The position numbers and the translations under genes are program-made. The notes under the pieces are model-generated. The model was not told where the DNA came from. It did not search any database and saw only the letters and a program-made list of their open reading frames with translations. From the NCBI GenBank assembly GCA_051657715.1, contig JBOFLF010000077.1, positions 1 to 58,623 of the forward strand: a stretch of 58,623 bases of DNA, read 5' to 3'. Each line of letters opens with the position of its first letter. Position 1 is the stretch's first letter. Below, piece after piece: positions 39,520-49,871 of the stretch. Source of the DNA: JBOFBH01 sp051657715. Its GTDB lineage: Bacteria; Actinomycetota; Actinomycetes; Actinomycetales; Angustibacteraceae.

Positions 39520-40589
39520 CGGCCCCCAGGTCTCGGCCGTTCCGGTGGTGCCGATCGCGCGGCCGCCATCAGCTCGGCCCGCGGGTCCACGTCCGCGATG
39601 ACGCGGGCGTACTCCTCGACCGCCGCCCGGGCCGCCGCGTCCAGCTGAGCAGGCGTCACCACCTGGATGACGACCCGCAGGTCGCCGGTGCCCTTCGGGT
39701 GCCGGATCCCGCGTCCCCGCACCCGCAGGGTGCGTCCGGACGGCGTTCCCGCAGGCACCCGCAGCTTGACCGTGCCCACGTCGCCGTCCCCTTCCAAGGT
39801 CGGCACTTCGACGGTGGCGCCGAGCGCGGCCTCTGGGAAGGTAACCGGCACGGTCACCGTGAGGTCGTCGCCGCTACGGCCGAAGACCGGGTCGGGCTCG
39901 ACCTCGACGGTGATCAGCAGGTCACCGGCTGGGGCGCCGGAACTGCCGGGAGAGCCCTTGCCGCGCAACCGGATTCGCTGGCCGTCCCGGACGCCGGCCG
40001 GGACCCGGGCGGTCACCGTCCGGCCGTCCGGGAGTCGCAGCGTCGCGGTGGTCCCGCCCGCGGCGTCCCGGAACCGCAGCCGGGTGGTCGCGGACAGGTC
40101 GCCGCCCCGGCGAGGTCCGGCAGTGGCGCCGTAGGGGTCAAAGCCACGGTCGAATGAGGGGCCGAATCCGCCGGGACCACTGAACCCACCAGGGCCGCCC
40201 ATGCCGCGCAGCAGATCCTCCAGGTCCAGGCCGCCACCACCGGGTCGGAACTGCGCCCGCGGGCCGGCCCGGTCCCCTGCCGCGCCCCCGAACAGCCCAC
40301 CGAGCATGTCCTCGAAGCCGCCGTTCGACCCGCCACCGCCTGGCGCGAACCGGGCGCCGCCGCGGGTCATGGTGCGGATCGCGTCGTACTGCTGACGCTG
40401 CTCCGGGTCGGACAGCACCGAGTACGCCTCGCCGATCTCCTTGAACCGGCTCTCGTCGCCGTCGGCCGCGTCCGGGTGATGGGTGCGGGCGAGCTTGCGG
40501 TATGCCTTCTTGACGGCCGCGTCGTCAGCGTCCACCGGGACGCCGAGGGCGGCGTAGAAGTCCTTCTCGAACCAGTCCTGGCCAGCCAT
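39516..40589 (-). CDS. dnaJ: DnaJ-family co-chaperone lacking the zinc finger
   Basis: 357 residues from ATG 40589, with AAGGGAGG four bases upstream. J-domain with HPD (ARTHHPDAADGD), a Gly/Phe-rich linker (GGLFGGAAGD ... GGPGGFSGPGGFG) and two DnaJ C-terminal beta domains (RLRFRDAAGGTTATLRLPDG; FPEAALGATVEVPTLEG). There is no cysteine anywhere in the protein, so the four CxxCxGxG zinc repeats usual in operon-encoded DnaJ1 are absent; it is a CbpA/type II architecture. It still should stimulate DnaK ATPase. A longer frame to 40715 is not supported. Confidence 0.93.
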   Translation of the reverse strand: MAGQDWFEKDFYAALGVPVDADDAAVKKAYRKLARTHHPDAADGDESRFKEIGEAYSVLSDPEQRQQYDAIRTMTRGGARFAPGGGGSNGGFEDMLGGLFGGAAGDRAGPRAQFRPGGGGLDLEDLLRGMGGPGGFSGPGGFGPSFDRGFDPYGATAGPRRGGDLSATTRLRFRDAAGGTTATLRLPDGRTVTARVPAGVRDGQRIRLRGKGSPGSSGAPAGDLLITVEVEPDPVFGRSGDDLTVTVPVTFPEAALGATVEVPTLEGDGDVGTVKLRVPAGTPSGRTLRVRGRGIRHPKGTGDLRVVIQVVTPAQLDAAARAAVEEYARVIADVDPRAELMAAARSAPPERPRPGGR

Positions 40590-40665
40590 GGCGCCTCCCT
40601 TCAGCGCGATCCTGCGTTCGGCCGTCCGTCGGCCGAGCCCAGCTGGGAGCGGGTCGCGGCCTCGC

Positions 40666-41339
40666 TCACGAGGGATCCGCGACGGCGACCCGAGCCGCTC
40701 GCAGGATCCGCTCACCCGTCCGGTAACCCGGCTGCAGAACCTGGACGACGGTGGTCACCTCGGTGCCGTCGGCCAACTCCGTGTCGGTGTGCATCAGGGC
40801 CTCGTGTACCTCGGGGTCGAAGGCCTCGCCCGGTTCCCCGAAGCGCTCCAGACCGTACCGCCCGAGCGCCGCTTCGAGTTTGTCCGCGATCGCGGCGAAC
40901 GGTCCCCCCTCCAGATCGCCGTGCTGGCGGGCCAGGTGGACGTCGTCCATCACCGCTAGCAACGACTCCAACACCGACGCCACCGCTCGATCTCGTGCGA
41001 CGTCCCGGTCCCGCTCCACCCGCTTGCGGTAGTTGACGTACTCGGCCTGCAAGCGCTGCAGGTCGGCGAGCCGCTCGGCTGCCAGGGCGGCATCGGGTGT
41101 GACGTCGTTCGGGGAGGCGCTGGTCGCAGTACCGTCGGTGAGGTCGCTGGCTTCGCTGCTCACGTCGGCGGGCTGGCTGTCGGGGGGCTGGCTGTCGGCG
41201 GGCTGGCTGTCGGTTGGCAGGGCGGATCCGCCGCCCGGATCGCGAACCTGGCCCGTCTCAGGATCGATGCGACGCCGGTCACGGACGACCGGCGCCTGCT
41301 CGCCGTCCGTGACCTCGACATCGCCCTGTGGGGCTTCGC

Positions 41340-41343
<4 letters not shown>
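40666..41343 (-). CDS. grpE: GrpE nucleotide-exchange factor
   Basis: 225 residues, ATG overlapping the dnaK stop (ATGA at 41340-41343). An acidic, disordered N-terminal ~80 residues with DSQPADSQPPDSQPAD repeats precede the long coiled coil (LADLQRLQAEYVNYRKRVERDRDVARD) and the beta-domain (FDPEVHEALMHTDT; TVVQVLQPGYRTGERILRAARVAVA). It releases ADP from DnaK and acts as thermosensor of the cycle. Second gene of the dnaK-grpE-dnaJ-hspR operon. Confidence 0.96.
41165..41209. repeat. Three 15-bp tandem units in grpE
   Basis: Three near-identical units of TCGGCGGGCTGGCTG (the middle one has one G for C) at 41165, 41180 and 41195, encoding the DSQPA/PDSQP repeat in the disordered N-terminus of GrpE. 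In frame, so length changes would be tolerated. Confidence 0.8.
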
Positions 41344-43262
<1,919 letters not shown>

Positions 43263-43308
43263 CACTGTCTCCTCGTGTGGGGTTTCCGGTCACCGGTCGA
43301 TGACCTTC

Positions 43309-43327
43309 ATGAGTGAGATGGACTCAA
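43309..43327. promoter_or_regulatory. HAIR operator (HspR-binding) upstream of dnaK
   Basis: ATGAGT (43309-43314), 7-nt spacer, ACTCAA (43322-43327), one mismatch from the HAIR core TTGAGT-N7-ACTCAA. It abuts the -10 box of the dnaK promoter, so HspR bound here would block initiation or escape. Confidence 0.88.
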
Positions 43328-43355
43328 TTTTGAGAAGAGTCCGACCGGCTGTCAA
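43326..43355 (-). promoter_or_regulatory. Promoter of the dnaK operon
   Basis: On the minus strand TTGACA (43355-43350), an 18-bp spacer and AAAATT (43331-43326), a good match to a vegetative sigma-70-type promoter. A 17-bp spacing gives CAAAAT. It is followed at once by the HAIR operator and about 64 nt later by the dnaK start. Confidence 0.75.
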
Positions 43356-43416
43356 ATTCCGGATCTCAGGATTGAGCCGACAACGCTCACGGCGAATCGC
43401 TCGTAGGCTCGGGTGC

Positions 43417-44712
43417 GTGCGAGCGGTAGGGCGACGACGGGTCCTGGCTGGCGTCCTCGGGGCCAGCGTTGTCGGCGCTGCTGGGGGTGGGCTCGGGTGG
43501 TGGTACCGATCGCGACCGGCGAGCATCCCGCTGTACTCCTCGACCGTCGCGTTCGCCGCGCCCGGGGAGCGGGTCCTGGTCGACCCCCAGGGTGATGCGG
43601 CGGTCCTCGCCGGGTCTCGCGTGCTCGAAGCAGCCGCTCAGCGAGATGTGCTGGTGGACCAGGAGCGGGCCTGGCTGGCCGGGCTCGCACCCTGGACGAG
43701 GGCATCGGCGTGGTGGTCGGGTTTGCTGCGCGAGGCATTGCTGGACCTGCGCGTGCTCACCGACGGGCTGCCCGCGCCGGTGGCCGGCTGGTCCCCGCTG
43801 TGGCGGTACGTCTGGCCGCGGGACAGCGCGCACGTCGCCGTGGCGCTGGCATTGGTCGGTCGGCAAGCTGACGCTGAGCGGACGCTGCGGTTCCTGCAGC
43901 GCGTCCAACGACCCGACGGCGGTTTCGCGGCCCGGTACCTCATGGACGGCAGCGGCACCCCGGACGATCGCCCACCTCAGATGGACGGGGTCGGCTGGGC
44001 GCTCTGGGCAGCGGCACGGTCCGCGGTCGAGCCCGACCTGGTCGCCGGCCTGGTCGTCCGGTCGACCGAGCGGGTGCTCGCCGAGACCGCGGACGGCACC
44101 CGGCTGCCACGTCCGTCCCCCGACTACTGGGAGATCCACGAGGACGAGCTGACCCTCGGCACGGCGGCTCCGCTGGCCAGTGGGCTGAGCCTGGCCGGAC
44201 CGCTGCTGCGCCGCCTCCGACGAGCGGATCTCGGCGAGCGAGCCGAGGCGGCCGCACCGATGCTGCGCCGCCAGATCGACGTCGGGTTCGGTCCGCGCGG
44301 CTACCCGCGATACCCATCCGACCGCGAGCAGGACGCGGCCATCTCGTTCCTGCTGCCGCCCTACACCGACGAGGCGGATCAGCGGGTCGCCGCCGTGCAG
44401 GCCGCGTCTCTCGCATCGATGCGGCGCCCGGCCGGGGGCCTCGCACCCGGTGCCGGCTGGCGGCAGGACGGCGTCAGCTGGACGCCGGAGACCGCTCTGG
44501 CCGCTCTGACCCTGGCCCACACCGGCCGGACCGAGCTGGCGGAGACCTATCTGCGGTGGCTGTCCGCGCACCGGACCGCGGCCGGTTCGCTCCCGGAGAA
44601 GGTGCTGCACGACGGGCGACCCGCCGCGGTCGCCCCGCTGGCGTGGACCGCCGCCCTGGTCGTGCTGACCGTCGACGCCCTGCGCGCTCAGCACGCTGGT
44701 TCGCGAACGTAG
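43417..44712 (+). CDS. GH15 (glucoamylase-like) family protein with N-terminal membrane anchor
   Basis: 431 residues from GTG 43417. N-terminal RRRVLAGVLGASVVGAAGGGLGWWY is a signal anchor or signal peptide, so the body should be extracytoplasmic. WSPLWRYVWPRDSAHVAVALALVG is the GH15 active-site cleft pattern, FLQRVQRPDGGFAARY follows, WEIHEDELTLGTAAPLASG is a candidate general-acid region, and GVSWTPETALAALTLAHTGR a candidate base region. About half the length of classical glucoamylases, so assignment is to the six-hairpin fold rather than a proven substrate. It diverges from dnaK and the intergenic HAIR site could affect it too. Confidence 0.7.
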   Translation: MRAVGRRRVLAGVLGASVVGAAGGGLGWWYRSRPASIPLYSSTVAFAAPGERVLVDPQGDAAVLAGSRVLEAAAQRDVLVDQERAWLAGLAPWTRASAWWSGLLREALLDLRVLTDGLPAPVAGWSPLWRYVWPRDSAHVAVALALVGRQADAERTLRFLQRVQRPDGGFAARYLMDGSGTPDDRPPQMDGVGWALWAAARSAVEPDLVAGLVVRSTERVLAETADGTRLPRPSPDYWEIHEDELTLGTAAPLASGLSLAGPLLRRLRRADLGERAEAAAPMLRRQIDVGFGPRGYPRYPSDREQDAAISFLLPPYTDEADQRVAAVQAASLASMRRPAGGLAPGAGWRQDGVSWTPETALAALTLAHTGRTELAETYLRWLSAHRTAAGSLPEKVLHDGRPAAVAPLAWTAALVVLTVDALRAQHAGSRT

Positions 44713-44748
44713 GAGAGCTCCACGCAGGGGCGTCGACGGCTGTTGGTT

Positions 44749-45147
44749 CTAGTCGGTAGCTCCCGGTGCGAGTCGACCCATCACGACGTAGTCGAAATCG
44801 AGGGTGATGTCTTTGCCTTCGGACATGATCGACAACCCTGGTTCGGTGTTGGTCGATGTGAAAGCGACGATTGCCTGGTCTGGTCCGTCAGGTTGGTACA
44901 CCACGCTGTAAACCGGCACTGTGGCCCCGGGGTTGCCTTGCCACGCCGGGTCGGTCTTGGTGAGGGGATCTTCTCGGCCTGCGCACGTGACGACGATGAC
45001 TGGCGGTTCGGCAAAAAGCGGGACGTTGACCACGGCCTCCCGTACGTGGCGCGTCCCTGGAGCGGCGGGGTGATCGGGAAGTGCCGTACCGGTGATTCGC
45101 CCGCCGATCACGGTCGTGCCCGATGGGTCGGTTAGGTGGTACTGCAT
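44749..45147 (-). CDS. Small secreted-type/lectin-like beta protein, unassigned
   Basis: 132 residues from ATG 45147, with GAGGAGG three bases upstream, one of the strongest ribosome-binding sites in the window. No signal peptide. The pattern REAVVNVPLFAEPPVIVVTCAGRED, then VYSVVYQPDGPDQAIVAFTST and ITLDFDYVVMGRL, alternates hydrophobic residues like a beta-sandwich and recalls the H-type lectin domain (F..PP.V.V......A.G). That family suggestion is inference only. Neighbours (GH15-like protein, redox operon) do not settle the role. Confidence 0.5.
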   Translation of the reverse strand: MQYHLTDPSGTTVIGGRITGTALPDHPAAPGTRHVREAVVNVPLFAEPPVIVVTCAGREDPLTKTDPAWQGNPGATVPVYSVVYQPDGPDQAIVAFTSTNTEPGLSIMSEGKDITLDFDYVVMGRLAPGATD

Positions 45148-45424
45148 GCTTCCTCCTCGGGTTGGCTGACGGGCCGGCCCACACTTCCTGACCTCGACCA
45201 CGTGGTTGACAGGAGAGCCGGGTGAGCCTGCCTGATACCTGAGCGGAGTCGAGCCACGAGCGGCCCGGGCAGGTTCGCCGGCCTGAAACAGGGGTTGGTC
45301 TGAACAGGGCCGGCCTGGACAGCCTCGGGTCGATCCGCCTACCGTCGACGGAGGGACCCGCCGTCCGCGATCCTTCGGCGCGAGCGCCGTTGGCTGCGGC
45401 CAGACTCGTGGAAGTTGACACCAG

Positions 45425-45958
45425 ATGAGGCACGACGCTCGCACGCGCGATCGCGCCCTGGGCATGTTGACCGCGATCACCGGCGGGATGACTGTCGCGG
45501 CCGTGGCGGCCTCGGGCTGGGCCACCGCGATGGCTGCCGAGACGACCGCTCAGGATCGTGCGCAGAAGGCCGCCGCCCAGGCTCCAGAACCGACTCAGCC
45601 GCTCGGCTCGCAGGGCGCGACCGCACCGCCGTCCGACCTGGCACCGACTCCGTCGAGTGCCGCCACCCGGTCCTCGAAGCCGCGGCGCAGTGCGGTCAAG
45701 CCCAGCGTCACCGAGTCGGTGTCAGCCCCGCAGGTCACTCGGGTGGGTTCGCCATCCGCGAGCAGCGGCCAGCCGGGCCAGGCGGCCAGCTCCGCGTCGA
45801 AGCCGCGGGCATCCCGCTCGACCAGCGCCGCGTCGTCCTCCACCAGCGCCGCGTCGTCGACCACGACGCGGGCGACCCCGCGCGCAGCGCCCACGTCGTC
45901 CAGCTCCACGCCGCCACCGCCTTCCCCGACTCCAACCATCACCTCCACTGGCTCCTGA
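45425..45958 (+). CDS. Ser/Thr/Pro/Ala-rich protein with N-terminal membrane segment
   Basis: 177 residues. A short basic head, one hydrophobic segment (ALGMLTAITGGMTVAAVAAS) and then a long low-complexity tail ending SSSSTPPPPSPTPTITS and six more residues. GC3 is as high as in neighbouring genes, supporting coding. It occupies the place where related redox operons carry an FMN_bind protein, the usual ApbE substrate, but I see no FMN_bind domain and no clear S/T-G-A-T/S flavinylation motif (only GSQGAT). Function unknown; first gene of the redox operon. Confidence 0.6.
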   Translation: MRHDARTRDRALGMLTAITGGMTVAAVAASGWATAMAAETTAQDRAQKAAAQAPEPTQPLGSQGATAPPSDLAPTPSSAATRSSKPRRSAVKPSVTESVSAPQVTRVGSPSASSGQPGQAASSASKPRASRSTSAASSSTSAASSTTTRATPRAAPTSSSSTPPPPSPTPTITSTGS

Positions 45959-45981
45959 CCGTGGTGACCCCGACCTCGGGG

Positions 45982-47091
45982 ATGGCTGCCCACGCCCCGG
46001 ACCCCGTCCCGGTCTGCGAGGTCAGCGGCGGCACCCGATCGTGGGTGGCGCTCGGCACGTATGTTCAACTGGCCACCTCGCCGGTTGACATGCTGGGGCC
46101 GGCAGTCGGGCATGCCCGCGAGGTGCTCGACGAGGTGGACGCCGCGTGCAGCCGGTTTCGCGCCGACTCCGACCTGGTCCGGGCGAACGCCCGCGCCGGT
46201 CGGCCCACGGACGTCAGCCCGCTGCTCGCGGCGGCGGTCGCCGTGGCGGTGGACGCCGCCCGGCAGACCGACGGGCTGGTGGACCCGACGCTCGGGCTGT
46301 CGCTGGTAGCCGCCGGATACGACCGGGACATCGCCCTGCTGCCCGGGGCCAGCCACGAGCCCTCGGCCGCACCCCGGCCCGCCCGGACCGGTGCGTGGCG
46401 GGAGATCGTGGTGGATCCGAGCGGGACGCTGACCGTCCCGGTCGGCTGCGCACTGGACCTCGGAGCGACCGGAAAGGCTTGGGCCAGCGACCTGGTAGCG
46501 GCGAGCGTCGCCGAGTACACCGGCGCGGACGTCGTGGTCAGCCTGGGTGGGGACGTCGCGGTGGCCGGCCCTACCTGCTGGCCGGTGACCGTCACCGAGG
46601 TCGCGGATCGGATGTCGCCGATGAGCCTGGCACCCGCGGAGCGGGTTCAGGTCGGGTCCGGCGGGTGGCGCGGCCTGGCAACGTCCACCACGATCGGGCG
46701 ACGGTGGAGCCGAGGTGGGCAGGTTCGTCACCACCTGCTCGATCCTCGTACGGGTGAATCCGTCACCGGCCAGTGGCGAACCGTGAGCGCGTTCGGCCGG
46801 TCGGCGACGGCCGCGAACATCGCGAGCACCGCAGCGTTGCTGCTCGGTGCCGATGCCTGGGACTGGCTGGTCGACCGTGGGGTGGCTGCCCGGCTAGTCG
46901 ACAGGGACGCCCAGGTGCGGCAGACCCCGCAGTGGGCGGGCGCGGCGTACGCCGCGATGGGCGGGCGCGGCGGCCCCGTAGCGCGCGGGCACGGTGACGC
47001 CGTAGTGAGCGGGCACGGCGGACCTGCAGAAGGCGGGCGCGGCGGACCCGCAGTAGACGGGGGTGATGGCAACCGTGGAGTCAATCGGTGA
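45982..47091 (+). CDS. apbE: ApbE-type FAD:protein FMN transferase
   Basis: 369 residues from ATG 45982; GTG 45961, just after the upstream stop, is an alternative. SWVALGTYVQLATSP, DEVDAACSRFRADSDLVRAN, TDGLVDPTLGLSLVAAGYDRD, CALDLGATGKAWASDLVA and VVSLGGDVAVAGP are the ApbE blocks; HHLLDPRTGESVTGQWRTVSAFG has the conserved H-x-x-D-P-x-T-G, and later comes NIASTAALLLG. It transfers FMN from FAD to Ser/Thr of extracytoplasmic redox proteins. The C-terminal ~45 residues are a GRGGPVARGHGDAVVSGHGG-type low-complexity tail. Next gene overlaps by 26 nt. Confidence 0.9.
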   Translation: MAAHAPDPVPVCEVSGGTRSWVALGTYVQLATSPVDMLGPAVGHAREVLDEVDAACSRFRADSDLVRANARAGRPTDVSPLLAAAVAVAVDAARQTDGLVDPTLGLSLVAAGYDRDIALLPGASHEPSAAPRPARTGAWREIVVDPSGTLTVPVGCALDLGATGKAWASDLVAASVAEYTGADVVVSLGGDVAVAGPTCWPVTVTEVADRMSPMSLAPAERVQVGSGGWRGLATSTTIGRRWSRGGQVRHHLLDPRTGESVTGQWRTVSAFGRSATAANIASTAALLLGADAWDWLVDRGVAARLVDRDAQVRQTPQWAGAAYAAMGGRGGPVARGHGDAVVSGHGGPAEGGRGGPAVDGGDGNRGVNR

Positions 47092-47707
47092 CGCGCCGTT
47101 GTGGTACGTCAACCGGGGAACGGGGATGGTGCTCCTGGTGGTGCTCGCGTTGACCGTGGCCCTCGGCATGCTGTCCACCACCCGGATGCAGGCTCGGTGG
47201 TGGCCGCGGTTCCTCACCCAGGGGCTGCACCGCAACCTCTCGCTGTTGGCAGTGCTGTTGCTGGTGGTGCACGCTGGTACCGCGGTCGTCGACGAGTTCG
47301 TGGACATCCGGTGGTGGCAGGCGGTGGTGCCGTTCGGGGCGACCTACAAGCCGATGTGGCTGGAGCTCGGCACGGTGGCTGCGAACATCCTGGTGGCGAC
47401 CGTCTTGAGCAGCTTGTTCCGGTCCCGGTTGTCACGGAGGTGGTGGCTCGGCATTCACCTCCTCACCTATCCGGCGTTCGTCGTGGCCGTCGTGCACAGC
47501 CTTGGGATCGGCACCGACGTCGCCGAGTCGTGGAGCGTGATGATCACCGTGGGGAGCGTGCTGCTGGTGGTGACCGGGCTGATCGTGCGGGTGTTCACCA
47601 TCCGACGTCAGGGTGTCGGGCTGCCCGCGCCGGTTCCCGGACGCTCGGGTGAGGCACCGGAGCAGCTGTCTCGGCGGTCCGGCGGTCCGTCCCGGAGGCG
47701 TCGATGA
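47066..47707 (+). CDS. Ferric-reductase-type transmembrane haem protein
   Basis: 213 residues from ATG 47066; the preceding GTG codon is possible. Six hydrophobic stretches with paired histidines LHRNLSLLAVLLLVVHAGTA and GIHLLTYPAFVVAVVHSLG, the expected haem ligands of the ferric-reductase-like/MsrQ fold. A basic Pro/Ser-rich tail follows. It should move electrons across the membrane within the ApbE operon. It overlaps both neighbours (26 nt upstream, 4 nt downstream), which points to tight co-translation. Confidence 0.88.
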   Translation: MATVESIGDAPLWYVNRGTGMVLLVVLALTVALGMLSTTRMQARWWPRFLTQGLHRNLSLLAVLLLVVHAGTAVVDEFVDIRWWQAVVPFGATYKPMWLELGTVAANILVATVLSSLFRSRLSRRWWLGIHLLTYPAFVVAVVHSLGIGTDVAESWSVMITVGSVLLVVTGLIVRVFTIRRQGVGLPAPVPGRSGEAPEQLSRRSGGPSRRRR

Positions 47708-49236
47708 ACAGCCACCGACAAGGTGGCGCCGTCGTGCTCCGCGGGCCGCTGTTGCTCGAGCACGCCGGCCAGGATCCGTCCTACCAGGCGCACCGCTCTC
47801 GTCTCGGACGGTTGCCACGGTTGTCGGCGTCCGCGCTCGTCGACCTGGCGGAACAGGGCGACCTGCGCGGGTGTGGCGGCGCCGCCTTCCCGTTCGCCGC
47901 CAAACTTCGAACCATCGGCGACCGGCGGCCGGCGGTGGTGGTGAACGTCGCGGAGAGCGAGCCGGCCAGCGCCAAGGACGCCGCGCTCGCCACCCGAACA
48001 CCGCACCTGCTGCTGGACGGCGCAGCCATCACCGCTCGGGCGCTGAGGGCTCGGGACGTGCATGTCGTCGCGCCTGGTGGCCGGCCCGGTGTGGTCGCGG
48101 CCCTGAGCCGGGCCGTGGAGGAGCGCGGCGACGACGGCGAGCGGCTGGACTGGCAGCTGCACCGGACCGAGGGCCGGTTCGTCGGCGGGCAGGAGTCGGC
48201 GGTCCTGGAGCTGATCGCCGGCCGGGCCAACCTGCCGGTGACGACCTGGCAGCCAGCCGCCGAGCGGGGGCTGCGTGGGCGGCCGACGGTGCTGTCCAAC
48301 GCGGAGACGTTCGCCCGGGTCGCCGTCCTGGCGTCCGTGGGGGCGCGAGCGTACGCCGAGCACGGCCTGCCAGGAGCGTCCGGGACCGTGCTGCTGACCA
48401 TCGACGGCGACCGGTCGGACGCGGTGGTGTGCGAAGTGCCGTCCGGGACCGGCCTGGCCGACGTCCTGGGGTCACGGTGGACACCAGGCCAACCGGTGCT
48501 GCTCGGCGGGTACCACGGGATGTGGGTGGCGAGCGCGGACGTGCCGAGGGTCGTCCTGGATCGCGGTGCGGGGACACAGCCCGCCCCACAGGCGGTCGCT
48601 GTGGGGGCGGTTCCCGCTGGGACGGCTGCCGGTGGGGGTGCCGTCGGTGTGGCGGTGGGTGCCGGGGTGGTGCTGCCGTTGCCGGTTGGCGAGTGCCCGG
48701 TGGCTCGGACCGCCCGGATCGTGCGGTTCCTGGCCGAGCAATCCGCTGGCCGCTGCGGCCCCTGCCGGCTGGGGCTGCCGGCCCTGGCCGAGGTGCTGGA
48801 CCGCCTCGTCCGCGGTCAGGATGTCGTGGCGAGGATCCGTGAGATCGCTGGTCTGGTGGACGGTCGTGGCGCCTGCGCGCACCCGGACGGCACGGCCCGC
48901 CTGGTGGCCTCCCTGCTCGTGGCGTTCCCCGACGAGATCGAGCACCACCGGGCCGGCCAGTGCCCCCTCGGCGCCGACGGGGTCGCCGGGGCGGCGCTGC
49001 CGGCAGGGCTGGCATCCTCCGGCGACTCGATCGTCGAGGGTGGTGCGCCAGCCGCCTTGCCGGCAGGCCCCGGCACGGGGTCGACGATGCCGGACCAACG
49101 GATCCCGGCTCCTCGGCCGGACGAGTCCGGCGACATCCCGATCTGGCGACCTGGCGGTGTGCTGGCCAAACTTCCCGAGCTGGACCGACGCGACCCGCGC
49201 AGATCCTCGGACCACCTGAGTGGGGGGACCGGCTGA
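47704..49236 (+). CDS. NuoF/RnfC-like SLBB protein with NADH-dehydrogenase-F Fe-S domain
   Basis: 510 residues. The N-terminal FMN/NAD Rossmann-type core is recognisable from LRGCGGAAFPFAAKLRTIG and VVVNVAESEPASAKDAAL, then FVGGQESAVLELIAGR and VLSNAETFARVAVL. An SLBB segment (EVPSGTGLADVLGSRWTPGQPVLLGGYHG) follows, and the Fe-S block is SAGRCGPCRLGLPAL with a later C in GACAHPDG and CPLG. It resembles the flavin/Fe-S subunit of NADH:quinone-type enzymes. An Ala/Gly/Val-rich insert (about 300-325) breaks the C-terminal half. It likely feeds electrons from NAD(P)H or ferredoxin to the haem protein next door. Confidence 0.85.
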   Translation: MNSHRQGGAVVLRGPLLLEHAGQDPSYQAHRSRLGRLPRLSASALVDLAEQGDLRGCGGAAFPFAAKLRTIGDRRPAVVVNVAESEPASAKDAALATRTPHLLLDGAAITARALRARDVHVVAPGGRPGVVAALSRAVEERGDDGERLDWQLHRTEGRFVGGQESAVLELIAGRANLPVTTWQPAAERGLRGRPTVLSNAETFARVAVLASVGARAYAEHGLPGASGTVLLTIDGDRSDAVVCEVPSGTGLADVLGSRWTPGQPVLLGGYHGMWVASADVPRVVLDRGAGTQPAPQAVAVGAVPAGTAAGGGAVGVAVGAGVVLPLPVGECPVARTARIVRFLAEQSAGRCGPCRLGLPALAEVLDRLVRGQDVVARIREIAGLVDGRGACAHPDGTARLVASLLVAFPDEIEHHRAGQCPLGADGVAGAALPAGLASSGDSIVEGGAPAALPAGPGTGSTMPDQRIPAPRPDESGDIPIWRPGGVLAKLPELDRRDPRRSSDHLSGGTG

Positions 49237-49871
49237 TGAGCCAGCAGCTGATGGTCGATCGGCAGCGCTGCGCCGCGCACGGCCTGTGTCATGAACTGGT
49301 CCCGGAGATCGTCGACCTCGACGAGTGGGGCTATCCGGTGGTAACCGGTCCGGTCGGCGCACGCTTGGTCGATCTCGCGCGCCGCGCCGTCTCTGCGTGC
49401 CCGGTGCTCGCGTTGCGGGTGGAAGGACCGGACGCGCGCCAGCCGCGCCGATCCGGGGTGAACGGCGGGGCGGTTGCGGGCACTGCGCCGACGTCGGAAC
49501 CACGGCACGGGACGGGGCCGCTACCAGCGCTGCCCGTTCCCTCGGCTCTTCCTCTGGCCTCGGCTACGTCGGCGGGTCCCAGGATCCCAGATCCGGTGAG
49601 CCCGGGCCCAATGTTGGCCGATCCGGTACCCGCAGATCCGGCGGCTTCGGCCCAGGCGAAGCCGTTTCCCTTGCCACTGCGGATGCCGATGGAGCAGGAC
49701 GTCCCCTGGTCGGATCGTGCGAGCGGGCCGGGCCTCGGGCCGCTGCTGGACGCGGCGGTCGGCCCGGCGGACGAGGCGCCGAAGGCACCGGTCGGCGACC
49801 CCCAGCGGTCCTACCCGAGCCGGGCGCGGCAGCGCGCCGAAGAGCGCGGTCGTCGACGTCGCCGGTTCTAA
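49236..49871 (+). CDS. Ferredoxin with long low-complexity tail
   Basis: 211 residues from ATG 49236, overlapping the upstream stop (TGATG). The first ~65 residues are a 3Fe-4S/4Fe-4S single-cluster ferredoxin (VDRQRCAAHGLCHELVPEIVDLDEWGYP ... RRAVSACPVLALRVEG; Cys-x5-Cys and a later C-P). The remaining ~145 residues are Pro/Ala/Gly-rich and end in an Arg-rich RARQRAEERGRRRRRF. Bacterial ferredoxins of this type are normally under 110 residues, so the tail is unusual. Last gene of the redox operon; its stop codon overlaps that of the convergent gene. Confidence 0.85.
   Translation: MSQQLMVDRQRCAAHGLCHELVPEIVDLDEWGYPVVTGPVGARLVDLARRAVSACPVLALRVEGPDARQPRRSGVNGGAVAGTAPTSEPRHGTGPLPALPVPSALPLASATSAGPRIPDPVSPGPMLADPVPADPAASAQAKPFPLPLRMPMEQDVPWSDRASGPGLGPLLDAAVGPADEAPKAPVGDPQRSYPSRARQRAEERGRRRRRF

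Noticed and set aside
45425..45958. GSQGAT in the Ser/Pro-rich protein as an ApbE flavinylation site
   Set aside because: The Ser/Thr before Gly and the upstream Asp of the usual motif are missing.
45415..45981. Upstream extension of the apbE frame
   Set aside because: It lies in the shifted frame of the Ser/Pro-rich gene. Composition (Arg/His-rich) is that of a shadow, and ApbE similarity starts after 45982.
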